This document shows positions 1 through 6,340 of a DNA stretch of 13,652 nucleotides, piece after piece. Numbering within the stretch: position 1 is the stretch's first letter; each line of letters begins with the position of its first letter. The notes beneath the pieces were generated by a model that had not been told where the DNA came from, did not search any database, and saw nothing but the letters and a program-made list of their open reading frames with translations. Made by a program: the position numbers and the translations under genes. Source of the stretch: Firmicutes bacterium CAG:345 (GTDB taxonomy: Bacteria; Bacillota_I; Bacilli_A; RFN20; CAG-288); the NCBI GenBank assembly GCA_000433315.1, contig FR893361.1, positions 1-13,652 on the forward strand, in the 5' to 3' direction.

Positions 1-30
1 AAAAGGACTGATATTTTTGGTATCAATCCT
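1..30 (-). terminator. Rho-independent terminator of tRNA-Leu
   Basis: Read on the minus strand, a 10-bp stem (plus-strand arms 4-13 and 21-30, one G-T pair) closes a 7-nt loop and is followed by a T-run (plus-strand A-run 1-4) that continues off the window. It lies 13 nt past the tRNA 3' end, so it most likely ends the tRNA transcript. Confidence 0.8.
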
Positions 31-42
31 GTTGTTTCAATA

Positions 43-129
43 TGGTGCCCTCGACCGGACTCGAACCGGTATGACCTTGCGATCGGCAGATTTTGAGTCT
101 ACTGCGTCTACCTATTTCGCCACGAGGGC
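43..129 (-). tRNA. tRNA-Leu, anticodon CAA
   Basis: The reverse complement folds into a class II tRNA. The acceptor stem is 7 bp (plus-strand 47-53 with 123-129), followed by discriminator A and an encoded CCA end (43-45). The anticodon stem is 5 bp and closes the loop CTCAAAA, giving anticodon CAA, which reads UUG leucine codons. A long variable arm (4-bp stem, GCAA loop) and a T-arm with loop TTCGAGT are present. The long variable arm and A73 fit tRNA-Leu. The anticodon is followed by A37 and A38, so the molecule carries the A36-A37-A38 motif recognised by MiaA, whose gene is at 10770. It has its own promoter (140-168) and terminator (1-30), so it appears to be a single-gene unit divergent from the DUF1934-argS operon. 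Confidence 0.97.
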
Positions 130-139
130 ATCTTTTAAA

Positions 140-168
140 ATTTTACAACAAAAAACGAAATAAAGCAA
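140..168 (-). promoter_or_regulatory. Sigma-A-type promoter of tRNA-Leu
   Basis: On the minus strand, a -35 box TTGCTT (163-168) is separated by exactly 17 nt from a -10 box TAAAAT (140-145). The mature tRNA 5' end is about 10 nt further on, so any leader is very short. Spacing is ideal and the boxes are near consensus. Confidence 0.65.
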
Positions 169-296
169 TAATTATTTGAGTTGAATTTGATTGTGAAAAT
201 TATGGAATAAATTGTTTTTTATTTAAGCAAATGAAATTCAAAAATGAGTGAAAAAATGTTTTTATATATTTTACTTTATTATTCTGCTGTTAGTTG

Positions 297-305
297 TGTT
301 ATACT
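297..305 (+). promoter_or_regulatory. Extended -10 promoter of the DUF1934-argS-rpoE-fba operon
   Basis: TATACT (300-305) is preceded by TG with one base between (297-299), a full extended -10 element. No convincing -35 box is visible at 16-18 nt; TATTAT at 277-282 is weak. Transcription would begin near 311-313, immediately before the ATG at 314, leaving almost no 5' leader. Confidence 0.55.
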
Positions 306-313
306 AATTGCGA

Positions 314-697
314 ATGAAAAAATTTGTTTTACTTGATCTGCAGAATACAGATGTGCGCGACGAATATGAGGGAGAGTTTTTAGAAAATTCTACCTATCGT
401 TTTACTAGTACTAAAAATCCAGAAAATTCAATAGAAGTAGTTCTTATTGAAAAAGATAAAGCTAGTTTTGTTCGTCATACTCCTGAGTTTTGTTTATCTG
501 GTACTTTAAAAAAGAATAATGTTGTCAACTTAGATTTAGTTACTAAAGGATTTGATTTTAAAGGTTCTTTGCCGGTATTGGTACGCGAAGTTAAAGTTGA
601 TTTTCCAAATGAAATACTTTTAAGATATCAAATGCTTGATGATAAAAATGTACCATCTGATACATGTGAAATTTTAATTTCTTCAATAGACAATTAG
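314..697 (+). CDS. DUF1934 (YwiB-like) beta-barrel protein
   Basis: This is a small soluble protein of 128 codons including the stop, with no signal peptide, no membrane segment and alternating beta-strand-like stretches. Family assignment rests on length, strand pattern (a central FVRHTPEFCLSG segment, then LVTKGFDFKGSLPVLVREV, then a charged strand ending ILLRYQML) and position directly upstream of argS, where Bacillus subtilis has ywiB. The role of DUF1934 proteins is not established. I start at ATG 314; an in-frame TTG at 308 would add two codons but overlaps the promoter region. No Shine-Dalgarno is visible and the -10 box ends at 305, so the mRNA may be leaderless. It lies 7 nt upstream of argS, whose Shine-Dalgarno overlaps this gene's TAG stop, so the two are probably translationally coupled. 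Confidence 0.7.
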   Translation: MKKFVLLDLQNTDVRDEYEGEFLENSTYRFTSTKNPENSIEVVLIEKDKASFVRHTPEFCLSGTLKKNNVVNLDLVTKGFDFKGSLPVLVREVKVDFPNEILLRYQMLDDKNVPSDTCEILISSIDN

Positions 698-704
698 GTG
701 AAAT

Positions 705-2351
705 ATGGAAATAGAAACAAAAATTAAAAATGAATTGTTACGTATTCTAGCTGAAAAGAATATTGATATTCAGCCAGAACAAATTTCTTTGGACCATGGT
801 AAGGTTAAAGAACATGGTGATTATGCTTCTAGTATTGCTTTACGTTTAGCAAAAGTTTTAAAGAAAAATCCGATGGATATCGCTGAAGATATCGCTAAAG
901 AGTTTTCTTTGGATGAAGTTGAACGTTATGAAGTTGTTAGACCTGGTTTTATTAATTTCTTCTTAAAAACAGATACTTTAACAAACCTTATAAAAGAAGT
1001 CTTTGATAAAGGCGAACGCTTTGGCTCAAATGAATATGGAAAAGGCAAGAAAATAAATGTTGAATATGTTTCTGCAAACCCTACTGGTGAACTTCATTTA
1101 GGACATGCTAGAGGTGCTGCTGTAGGTGATTCATTGACAAGAATATTATCTTTCTGTGGGTTTGATGTCACAAGAGAATATTATATTAATGATGCTGGAA
1201 ATCAAGTTAATAATTTAGCTAAATCTGTTGAAGCTCGTTATTTATTAAGATGTGGAAAAGAAGCTGAAGTTCCAGAAAATGGTTATCATGGACAAGATAT
1301 AATTAATGTTGCAGATAAAATCTATAATGAAATAGGTGATAAATATGCTTCCGATCCTGATTCTCATTTGGATTATTTTAAAAAGGAAGGTATTAAATTA
1401 AATTTCGATAAGATTAAAAATGATTTGAAAAATTTCCATGTCGAATTTGATGTTTATACCTCTGAGCAATGGGTTCGTGATCAAGGTCTTGTAGAAAAAG
1501 CTTTGCAAGATATTAAACCTCGAACATATGAATCGGAAAATGCAGTTTTCTTAAAGACTGTCGATGATGGCGATGATAAGGATCGCGTTCTTGTTAAAAG
1601 TGATGGTTCTTATACTTATTTACTTCCAGATATTGCATATCACCGTTATAAATATGATCGTGGATTTGATCATATAATTGATATTCTTGGTGCTGATCAT
1701 CATGGATATGTTGCTCGTTTGAAATCCAGTATGAAATCTTTGGGAAAAGATCCTGATAAAATTGAAGTAGTTATGGTTCAAATGGTTCGCTTATTTAAAG
1801 ATGGTGAAGAATATAAAATGAGTAAGAGAACTGGTAATGCTGTCAGTATGGAAGATTTGTGTCAAGAAGTTGGAACCGATGCTGTCAGATACTTTTTTGT
1901 AACACGTTCAGCATCTACTCATTTGGATTTTGACTTGAATTTAGCTACTACTATGGGAACTACAAATCCTGTCTATTATGTTCAATATGCTCATGCTAGA
2001 TTAATGTCCATACTTGAATCTGGTAGGGATTATACATTAAACTATTCTGGAACATTGTTGAAAGAAGAAAGTGAAAGAAATCTTTTGAAGACAATGGCAG
2101 AATTTAAAGAAGTTGTTCTCGATGCTGGCATTACAAGAGAGCCTTATAAAGTTACAACATATATTCGTAAATTAGCTACAAGAATAAATGACTTTTATAC
2201 AGTTTGTCGTGTTCTTGATCCTGCTAATGCTGAACTTACTTCTCAGCGCTTGGCATTAGTTAAAGCTGCTGAAATTACTTTAAAAAATGCTTTAACATTA
2301 ATTGGTGTTACCGCACCTAATTATATGAAGACAAAAACGGAGGAAAAATAA
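705..2351 (+). CDS. argS: Arginyl-tRNA synthetase
   Basis: Cytoplasmic class I aminoacyl-tRNA synthetase that attaches arginine to tRNA-Arg using ATP. At 548 residues it is normal family length. The order is: N-terminal Add1 domain (about 1-90), Rossmann catalytic domain with the class I signature HLGH at 131-134 inside ANPTGELHLGHARGAA, the KMSK loop at 371-374, and a C-terminal helical anticodon-binding domain (about 430-548, DALR type). The start is ATG 705, with an AGGTGA Shine-Dalgarno at 696-701 that overlaps the stop of the upstream gene. It is followed one base later by rpoE, so it is an inner gene of the operon. There is no leader of T-box type before it; any control must come from the common promoter. 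Intact, nothing unusual. Confidence 0.98.
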   Translation: MEIETKIKNELLRILAEKNIDIQPEQISLDHGKVKEHGDYASSIALRLAKVLKKNPMDIAEDIAKEFSLDEVERYEVVRPGFINFFLKTDTLTNLIKEVFDKGERFGSNEYGKGKKINVEYVSANPTGELHLGHARGAAVGDSLTRILSFCGFDVTREYYINDAGNQVNNLAKSVEARYLLRCGKEAEVPENGYHGQDIINVADKIYNEIGDKYASDPDSHLDYFKKEGIKLNFDKIKNDLKNFHVEFDVYTSEQWVRDQGLVEKALQDIKPRTYESENAVFLKTVDDGDDKDRVLVKSDGSYTYLLPDIAYHRYKYDRGFDHIIDILGADHHGYVARLKSSMKSLGKDPDKIEVVMVQMVRLFKDGEEYKMSKRTGNAVSMEDLCQEVGTDAVRYFFVTRSASTHLDFDLNLATTMGTTNPVYYVQYAHARLMSILESGRDYTLNYSGTLLKEESERNLLKTMAEFKEVVLDAGITREPYKVTTYIRKLATRINDFYTVCRVLDPANAELTSQRLALVKAAEITLKNALTLIGVTAPNYMKTKTEEK

Positions 2352-2352
2352 T

Positions 2353-2799
2353 ATGAATAAAAAATCAATGTTAGATGTTGCTTTTGATATTATCAGTGAA
2401 AAAGATTATTCTAAAAATGGTATTGCTTTTGCTGATTTATTAGAAGAAATTGGCAGAAGATTAGAAATGACTGAAGAGGAATTATGTAAGAAAGCTTCTA
2501 ATTTCTATACAGATCTTTTAAGAGATGGTCGTTTTGTTACATTAGGTGAAAATACTTGGGACCTAAGAACACGTCATAAGTTTGAACAAGTACATATTGA
2601 TATGAATGAAATTTATCGTGAGGAAGAAGAAAATACGATAAATGAAGATAGCAATGATGCTACTGTTGAACAAAATACTGATTTATACGATAAAATGCTT
2701 GAAGAAAGCAGAGATGATGATTGTATTTCGGATGATGACGATTATTTAGATAATCCAGGTTTTTCAATAAATGATTCTGGCGATGATAAGGAGGATTAA
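2353..2799 (+). CDS. rpoE: DNA-directed RNA polymerase delta subunit
   Basis: Delta is a Gram-positive accessory subunit of RNA polymerase that speeds enzyme recycling and affects initiation-complex stability and sensitivity to initiating nucleotide levels. The 148-residue protein has the standard two parts: an N-terminal winged-helix HARE-HTH domain (about 1-80, including an FADLLEEIGRRL helix and a GRFVTLGENTWDLR wing) and a disordered, very acidic tail (about 85-148) with runs of E and D. Start ATG 2353 has a GGAGG Shine-Dalgarno inside the end of argS, one base past the argS stop. Five bases separate it from fba. In Bacillus rpoE lies near pyrG, spo0F and fbaA; here the intervening genes are absent and rpoE abuts fba. 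The protein marks the host as Firmicutes-like. Confidence 0.93.
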   Translation: MNKKSMLDVAFDIISEKDYSKNGIAFADLLEEIGRRLEMTEEELCKKASNFYTDLLRDGRFVTLGENTWDLRTRHKFEQVHIDMNEIYREEEENTINEDSNDATVEQNTDLYDKMLEESRDDDCISDDDDYLDNPGFSINDSGDDKED

Positions 2800-2804
2800 A
2801 AATC

Positions 2805-3668
2805 ATGGCTTTAGAAAATATGGTTGGAATGCTCAATAAAGCATTCAAAGAACATTATGCAGTCGGTCAATTCAATATTAATAATGTTGAATGGACATCA
2901 GCTATTCTTGAAGAAGCTGAAAAAACAAAGACACCAGTAATTTTAGGTGTCACCACTTCTGCTGCAAAGTATATGGGTGGTTGGCATACAGTTGTTGGTA
3001 TGGTCAAAGGTTTGATGGAAGATTTAAAGATTACTGTTCCAGTAGCTCTTCACGTTGACCACGGTCCAACAGTTAAAGATTGTAAAGATGCTATCGATGC
3101 TGGATTTACATCTGTTATGATCGATGCTTCTCATTATCCACTCGAAGAAAACATTCGCATTGTTAAAGAAGTTACAGACTATGCTCACTCTCGTCCAAAT
3201 TATGTTTCTGTTGAAGCTGAACTTGGTCGCGTTGGTGGACAAGAAGATTTTGTTGTTGCTGAAAGTGCATATGCAATCCCAGAAGAATGTGTAAGATTAG
3301 TTAAAGAAACAGGTGTTGATTGCTTAGCTCCTGCTTTAGGTTCTGTCCATGGTCCATATCATGGTGAACCAAAACTCGGCTTTAAAGAAATGAAAGAAAT
3401 TGCTGGACTTGTTAACATTCCTCTCGTTTTACATGGCGGCAGTGGTATTCCAAATGATCAATTAAGAATGGCTATTGATCGTGGTACATCTAAGATTAAT
3501 ATCAATACTGAATGTCAAATGGCTTGGACAAAGATTGTTCGTGAAGTTTTATCTACAAATGATAAAGTTTATGATCCACGTAAGATCATTGGCCCAGGAA
3601 GAGAAGGCATTAAGCAAGTCTTTATTGATAAAGTTACTGTCTTTGGTAGCTTAGGCAAAGCTGAATAA
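2805..3668 (+). CDS. fba: Class II fructose-1,6-bisphosphate aldolase
   Basis: Zinc-dependent glycolytic and gluconeogenic enzyme that splits fructose 1,6-bisphosphate into dihydroxyacetone phosphate and glyceraldehyde 3-phosphate. The TIM-barrel protein has 287 residues, the usual Bacillus FbaA length. Recognisable residues are the catalytic Asp85 and zinc ligand His86 in HVDHGP, Glu139 in VEAELGRVGG, His182 in GSVHGPY, His210 in LVLHGGSG, and the phosphate-binding segment SKININTE. A strong AGGAGG Shine-Dalgarno precedes ATG 2805. The gene closes the operon and is followed by a clear terminator. A relaxed KbaY/GatY-type tagatose-bisphosphate aldolase is a formal alternative, but the adjacency to rpoE and the sequence favour the glycolytic enzyme. 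Confidence 0.95.
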   Translation: MALENMVGMLNKAFKEHYAVGQFNINNVEWTSAILEEAEKTKTPVILGVTTSAAKYMGGWHTVVGMVKGLMEDLKITVPVALHVDHGPTVKDCKDAIDAGFTSVMIDASHYPLEENIRIVKEVTDYAHSRPNYVSVEAELGRVGGQEDFVVAESAYAIPEECVRLVKETGVDCLAPALGSVHGPYHGEPKLGFKEMKEIAGLVNIPLVLHGGSGIPNDQLRMAIDRGTSKININTECQMAWTKIVREVLSTNDKVYDPRKIIGPGREGIKQVFIDKVTVFGSLGKAE

Positions 3669-3682
3669 TTAATGTTTTAAAT

Positions 3683-3709
3683 AGGCTTCCTTTATGGAAG
3701 CCTTTTTTT
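3683..3709 (+). terminator. Rho-independent terminator after fba
   Basis: A perfect 8-bp stem (3683-3690 with 3696-3703) with a TTTAT loop is followed by a T-run to 3709. It ends the argS-rpoE-fba operon. The next gene's Shine-Dalgarno starts within two or three bases of the T-run, leaving no room for a promoter after the hairpin. Confidence 0.92.
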
Positions 3710-3722
3710 GAAAGGAAAAACT

Positions 3723-4673
3723 ATGAATTTGTATGATGAATTTTTTAAAATGATTGAAAAAAATGATACTATAACAATTTTTGGGCACATGTTTCCTGAT
3801 GGTGATTGTTATGGCTCAGAAATAGGATTAAAACAGGCATTACTCCATTTTTATCCTGATAAAAAAGTTTATGCAATTGGTGGAGGGTTTAAAAGAATTC
3901 CTAGTGATTTTCCTGGATTTGATGAAGTCGATGATGAAACCATAAAAAATTCTCTGGGGATTGCTGTTGATATAGGTGATACTCCTCGTTTAAATGATAA
4001 AAGAATTTTAACAGCAAAAGAAAGAATAAAGGTTGATCATCATATTTTTACAGAAAAGTTTTGTGATTTGGAAATTATTGAAGATGATAGAGTTGCTGCT
4101 TGTGAAATAATTTCAAATTTATTTTTATATAAGTTTGGATATTTGCCAAAAGAAGCCGCGGAACCATTATATTTAGGTATTACTACGGATAGCGGTAGAT
4201 TTTTATATTCACCAGTTGATGAAAAGCTTTTTAAAACAGTTAGCGATATTTTAAAAAGCAATGTTGATACCAAAAGGATTTATGATGCATTATATACTGT
4301 TGATCCAGAATCTTTAAAATTTAAAGCTTATGTTTACCAAAATTTTAAAATTGATTCAGGGGTAGCTTATATGGTTTTTACTAAAGAAATTTTAAAAGAA
4401 TTGAATATTGAAAAAAATCAGGCTGCTCCACAAGTTAATTTGATAGGAAATTTACTTGGATGTTACGCTTGGGTGTTTTTTGCAGAAGGAGAAGATGGTA
4501 TGGTTAGAGTTGAACTTCGTTCATCTGGCTTCCCGATTCAACCTGTAGCGGTATATTTTGGTGGCGGTGGACATCTCCAAGCTTCGGGCTGTGTTTTAGA
4601 TGATATAAATAAATATCAACAAGTTATTGATAAAATTAAAGAAAATTATAGGAGTTATAAAAATGAAGATTAA
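3723..4673 (+). CDS. nrnA: DHH/DHHA1 phosphoesterase, NrnA-like (nanoRNase / pAp phosphatase)
   Basis: Predicted manganese-dependent phosphoesterase that degrades 2-5 nt RNA oligonucleotides and, in characterised NrnA proteins, dephosphorylates pAp (3'-phosphoadenosine 5'-phosphate) to AMP. The DHH domain is N-terminal: motif I H22-x3-D26-x-D28, motif II D83, motif III D105-H106-H107 (KVDHH), motif IV D156 (TDSGRF). The C-terminal DHHA1 domain ends with the substrate-binding GGGGH at 280-284. All metal ligands are present; the 316-residue length is usual. I choose ATG 3723, with AAAGGA ahead of it; a TTG at 3708 would add five residues but sits in the terminator T-run. It overlaps the next gene by 11 nt. 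Other DHH subfamilies such as c-di-AMP hydrolases remain possible, but no GGDEF-like or membrane part is present. Confidence 0.88.
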   Translation: MNLYDEFFKMIEKNDTITIFGHMFPDGDCYGSEIGLKQALLHFYPDKKVYAIGGGFKRIPSDFPGFDEVDDETIKNSLGIAVDIGDTPRLNDKRILTAKERIKVDHHIFTEKFCDLEIIEDDRVAACEIISNLFLYKFGYLPKEAAEPLYLGITTDSGRFLYSPVDEKLFKTVSDILKSNVDTKRIYDALYTVDPESLKFKAYVYQNFKIDSGVAYMVFTKEILKELNIEKNQAAPQVNLIGNLLGCYAWVFFAEGEDGMVRVELRSSGFPIQPVAVYFGGGGHLQASGCVLDDINKYQQVIDKIKENYRSYKNED

Positions 4674-5487
4674 TTTTGGCTCAAAATTTGATAAACAATG
4701 TTCTGATATGATTGAAGTTTGCTTAAAAGCAATGTCGAAAGTTATGGAATATTATAAGAATGGATTCGATGTTGAAATGAAGTCTGATAATTCCCCTGTG
4801 ACTGATGCTGACAAGCAATCCGATTTGATAATTAAAAGTTTTTTGAAGGAAAAATATCCGACATATGCTTTTTTAACTGAAGAAAGCAATGATGATAAAG
4901 CAAGGTTAAATGAAAAATATGTCTTTATTATTGATCCCCTTGATGGAACGAAAGATTTTGTAGCTAAAGATGATATGTTTGCTATAAATATCGCATTGGT
5001 AGAAGAACATACTCCAGTTGTTGGTGTTGTTGGAATTCCAGCGCAAAATAAAATTTATTTTGCTATAAAAGATTATGGCTCATACCTTTTAGAAAATGAT
5101 GCTCTTAAAAGAATTTATGCCTCTGATAGAACAGATAATTTAATTATGAGTTGTTCAGTTTTCCATTCTGGAAAAACTGATCAAGAAATTTTTGATAAGT
5201 TCCAAAATAGAATATTAAAGAAACATCCTCTCGGTTCAGCTTTAAAATCTTGTTTGATTGCTGAAGGAAAAGTTGATTGTTGTTTCTCTTCAAGCGGAAA
5301 TACAAAAGAATGGGATACTTGTGCTCCTCAAATTATCGTTGAAGAATCTGGTGGTCATTTCACTACTTTTTATGGTGATAAAATAACATATAATCGTGAA
5401 GATGTTTATAATCGCAATGGTTATGCTGCTTATAATGCTTCTACAGAAAATAATTTGTCTGTGCAATTGATAGAAAGCAAAAAATAA
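4663..5487 (+). CDS. cysQ: 3'(2'),5'-bisphosphate nucleotidase, CysQ-like (inositol monophosphatase superfamily)
   Basis: Magnesium-dependent phosphatase predicted to convert pAp to AMP and phosphate. Of 274 residues, the superfamily motifs are all visible: SPVTDAD at 44-50, metal-binding E73-E74 (TEES), DPLDGT at 91-96 followed by KDF as in CysQ, and W217-D218 (EWDTCAP). The segment LGSALKSCLIAEGKVD and the EESGG turn after the WD motif favour CysQ over inositol-1-phosphatase. The start is ATG 4663 with a TAGGAG Shine-Dalgarno; this lies inside the end of nrnA (overlap 4663-4673), implying translational coupling. An in-frame upstream ATG at 4627 would add 12 residues but lacks a ribosome site. 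No terminator is obvious after it. Substrate preference is inferred from family motifs. Confidence 0.88.
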   Translation: MKINFGSKFDKQCSDMIEVCLKAMSKVMEYYKNGFDVEMKSDNSPVTDADKQSDLIIKSFLKEKYPTYAFLTEESNDDKARLNEKYVFIIDPLDGTKDFVAKDDMFAINIALVEEHTPVVGVVGIPAQNKIYFAIKDYGSYLLENDALKRIYASDRTDNLIMSCSVFHSGKTDQEIFDKFQNRILKKHPLGSALKSCLIAEGKVDCCFSSSGNTKEWDTCAPQIIVEESGGHFTTFYGDKITYNREDVYNRNGYAAYNASTENNLSVQLIESKK

Positions 5488-5504
5488 TTTCTTAAGTTTT
5501 TTAT

Positions 5505-6149
5505 ATGAACGAAGAAAAGATTCATAATGATGAATTATATTTGCCTTTTGATGAATCAATTGTTGAAGAACAAACAAAGTGTTTAGAAAAATTATATGAT
5601 TATAATGCAATCAGCCCTTTAGAAAAAAGTAAACATGAATATTTATTGAAAAATATGTTTGCTGAAATTGGTGAAGGGTGTTATATATAGAACTTCCATT
5701 TCATGCGAATTGGGGGGGAGAAATGTTCATTTTGAAAAAAAGTCTATGCTAATTTAAATTTGACATTAGTTGATGATACTTCTATTTATGTAGGTGATTA
5801 TACTCTATTTGGACCTAATGTTACTTTAGCTACTGCTGGTCATCATGTTTTGCCTGAGTTAAGAAAACAGGGATATCAATTTAATGTTCCTATTTATATA
5901 GGAAAAAATTGTTGGCTTGGTGCAGGAGTTATTGTTTTACCTAGGATAAAAATAGGAGACAATGCGGTTGTTGTCGCTGGCAGTGTTGCTACTAAAGATT
6001 TGCCTGATAATGTTGTTGCTGTAGGTAATCCTTGCAATATTTTAAGAAAAGTCAACGAACACGATAAAGATTTTATTTTAAAAATAAAAAGATATATTTG
6101 GCTTAATATTTATGTCAAAGGTAGTGCACTGAGAAATTGGGTGTATTAG
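5505..6149 (+). pseudogene. Frameshifted sugar (maltose/galactoside) O-acetyltransferase, left-handed beta-helix family
   Basis: The pieces match an acetyl-CoA-dependent maltose/galactoside O-acetyltransferase in order. 5505-5687 encodes the N-terminal cap and ends GEGCYI before TAG at 5688. 5691-5760 encodes the usual ELPFHANWGG and VHF strand, but only by changing frame. 5760-6070 encodes hexapeptide repeats with the catalytic His in TAGHHVL and the GKNCWLGAGV, GDNAVVVAGSV and GNPCNILRKV coils. I infer a 2-nt TA gain at about 5682-5689, a 1-nt loss in the G7 run (5712-5718), a 1-nt loss at the G/A7 run (5734-5741) and a 1-nt loss in the T-run at 6071-6074. The first three sum to zero, which is why both halves share a frame. 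The last moves the family-like end (about five residues after KDFYFKNKK, stop at 6104-6106) out of frame; the current frame runs to 6149. No Shine-Dalgarno precedes ATG 5505. All four events sit in simple-sequence runs, so sequencing error must be excluded. Confidence 0.85.
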
Positions 6150-6152
6150 ATT

Positions 6153-6193
6153 ACTATAATATATTTTATAGTAAGCGAGGCAAGCGGGCTTGC
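6153..6193 (+). other. Two consecutive dyads in the acetyltransferase-mutS gap
   Basis: A 7-bp A/T dyad (6153-6159 with 6166-6172) is followed by a G/C-rich hairpin, GCAAG-CGGG-CTTGC (6180-6193). A TATAAT at 6155-6160 lies inside the first dyad, but no good -35 box precedes it. Together with the terminator at 6203-6229 they form a compact structured stretch, clearly richer in G+C than its surroundings. It may be a small RNA or just the 3' tail of the decayed gene; I cannot decide. Confidence 0.35.
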
Positions 6194-6202
6194 ACAAAAA
6201 AG

Positions 6203-6229
6203 AGGAGGACTTGACGGTCTTCCTTTTTT
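6203..6229 (+). terminator. Rho-independent terminator upstream of mutS
   Basis: An 8-bp stem (6203-6210 with 6217-6224, one G-T pair) closes a 6-nt loop and is followed by a T-run to 6229. An A-run at 6196-6201 precedes it, so it could also work from the other strand. It isolates mutS from the nrnA-cysQ-acetyltransferase transcript. Confidence 0.75.
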
Positions 6230-6295
6230 AACTAGGAAATATTTTATATAAAATTTTTGTCAAGGAAAATTACATTTTTATCAGTTATATTACTT

Positions 6296-6323
6296 TTGAA
6301 AAAATGGGAAAATATATTATAAT
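6296..6323 (+). promoter_or_regulatory. Sigma-A-type promoter of mutS-mutL-miaA
   Basis: TTGAAA (6296-6301) and TATAAT (6318-6323) are spaced 16 nt apart. The predicted start is near 6330, giving a leader of only about 10 nt before ATG 6341, with a weak TAGGT ribosome site in it. It lies downstream of a terminator, as expected for an operon promoter. Confidence 0.7.
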
Positions 6324-6340
6324 ATACCAAGTAGGTAATT

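Noticed and set aside
3708..3722. TTG start for the DHH protein
   Set aside because: It is part of the terminator T-run, and the better ATG at 3723 has the Shine-Dalgarno just upstream.
4627..4662. Upstream ATG that would lengthen CysQ by 12 residues
   Set aside because: No ribosome site precedes it, it lies deep in nrnA, and ATG 4663 has a proper TAGGAG site and matches the family N-terminus.
5470..5502. Terminator after cysQ
   Set aside because: An A-run and a T-run flank a short spacer, but the stem is interrupted and has no G-C pairs.
5290..5610. Minus-strand ORF of about 100 codons (also others at 11945-12259, 3024-3242 and 4040-4273)
   Set aside because: They lie antisense to confident genes, have low-complexity composition, and lack ribosome sites or recognisable motifs.
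5505..5690. Separate 61-codon gene
   Set aside because: Its residues are the N-terminal cap of the acetyltransferase and the continuation is found just downstream in a shifted frame.
5680..5760. Programmed frameshifting in the acetyltransferase
   Set aside because: Three independent shifts plus a fourth near the end would be needed, and no slippery site with a stimulatory structure is apparent; decay or sequence error is simpler.
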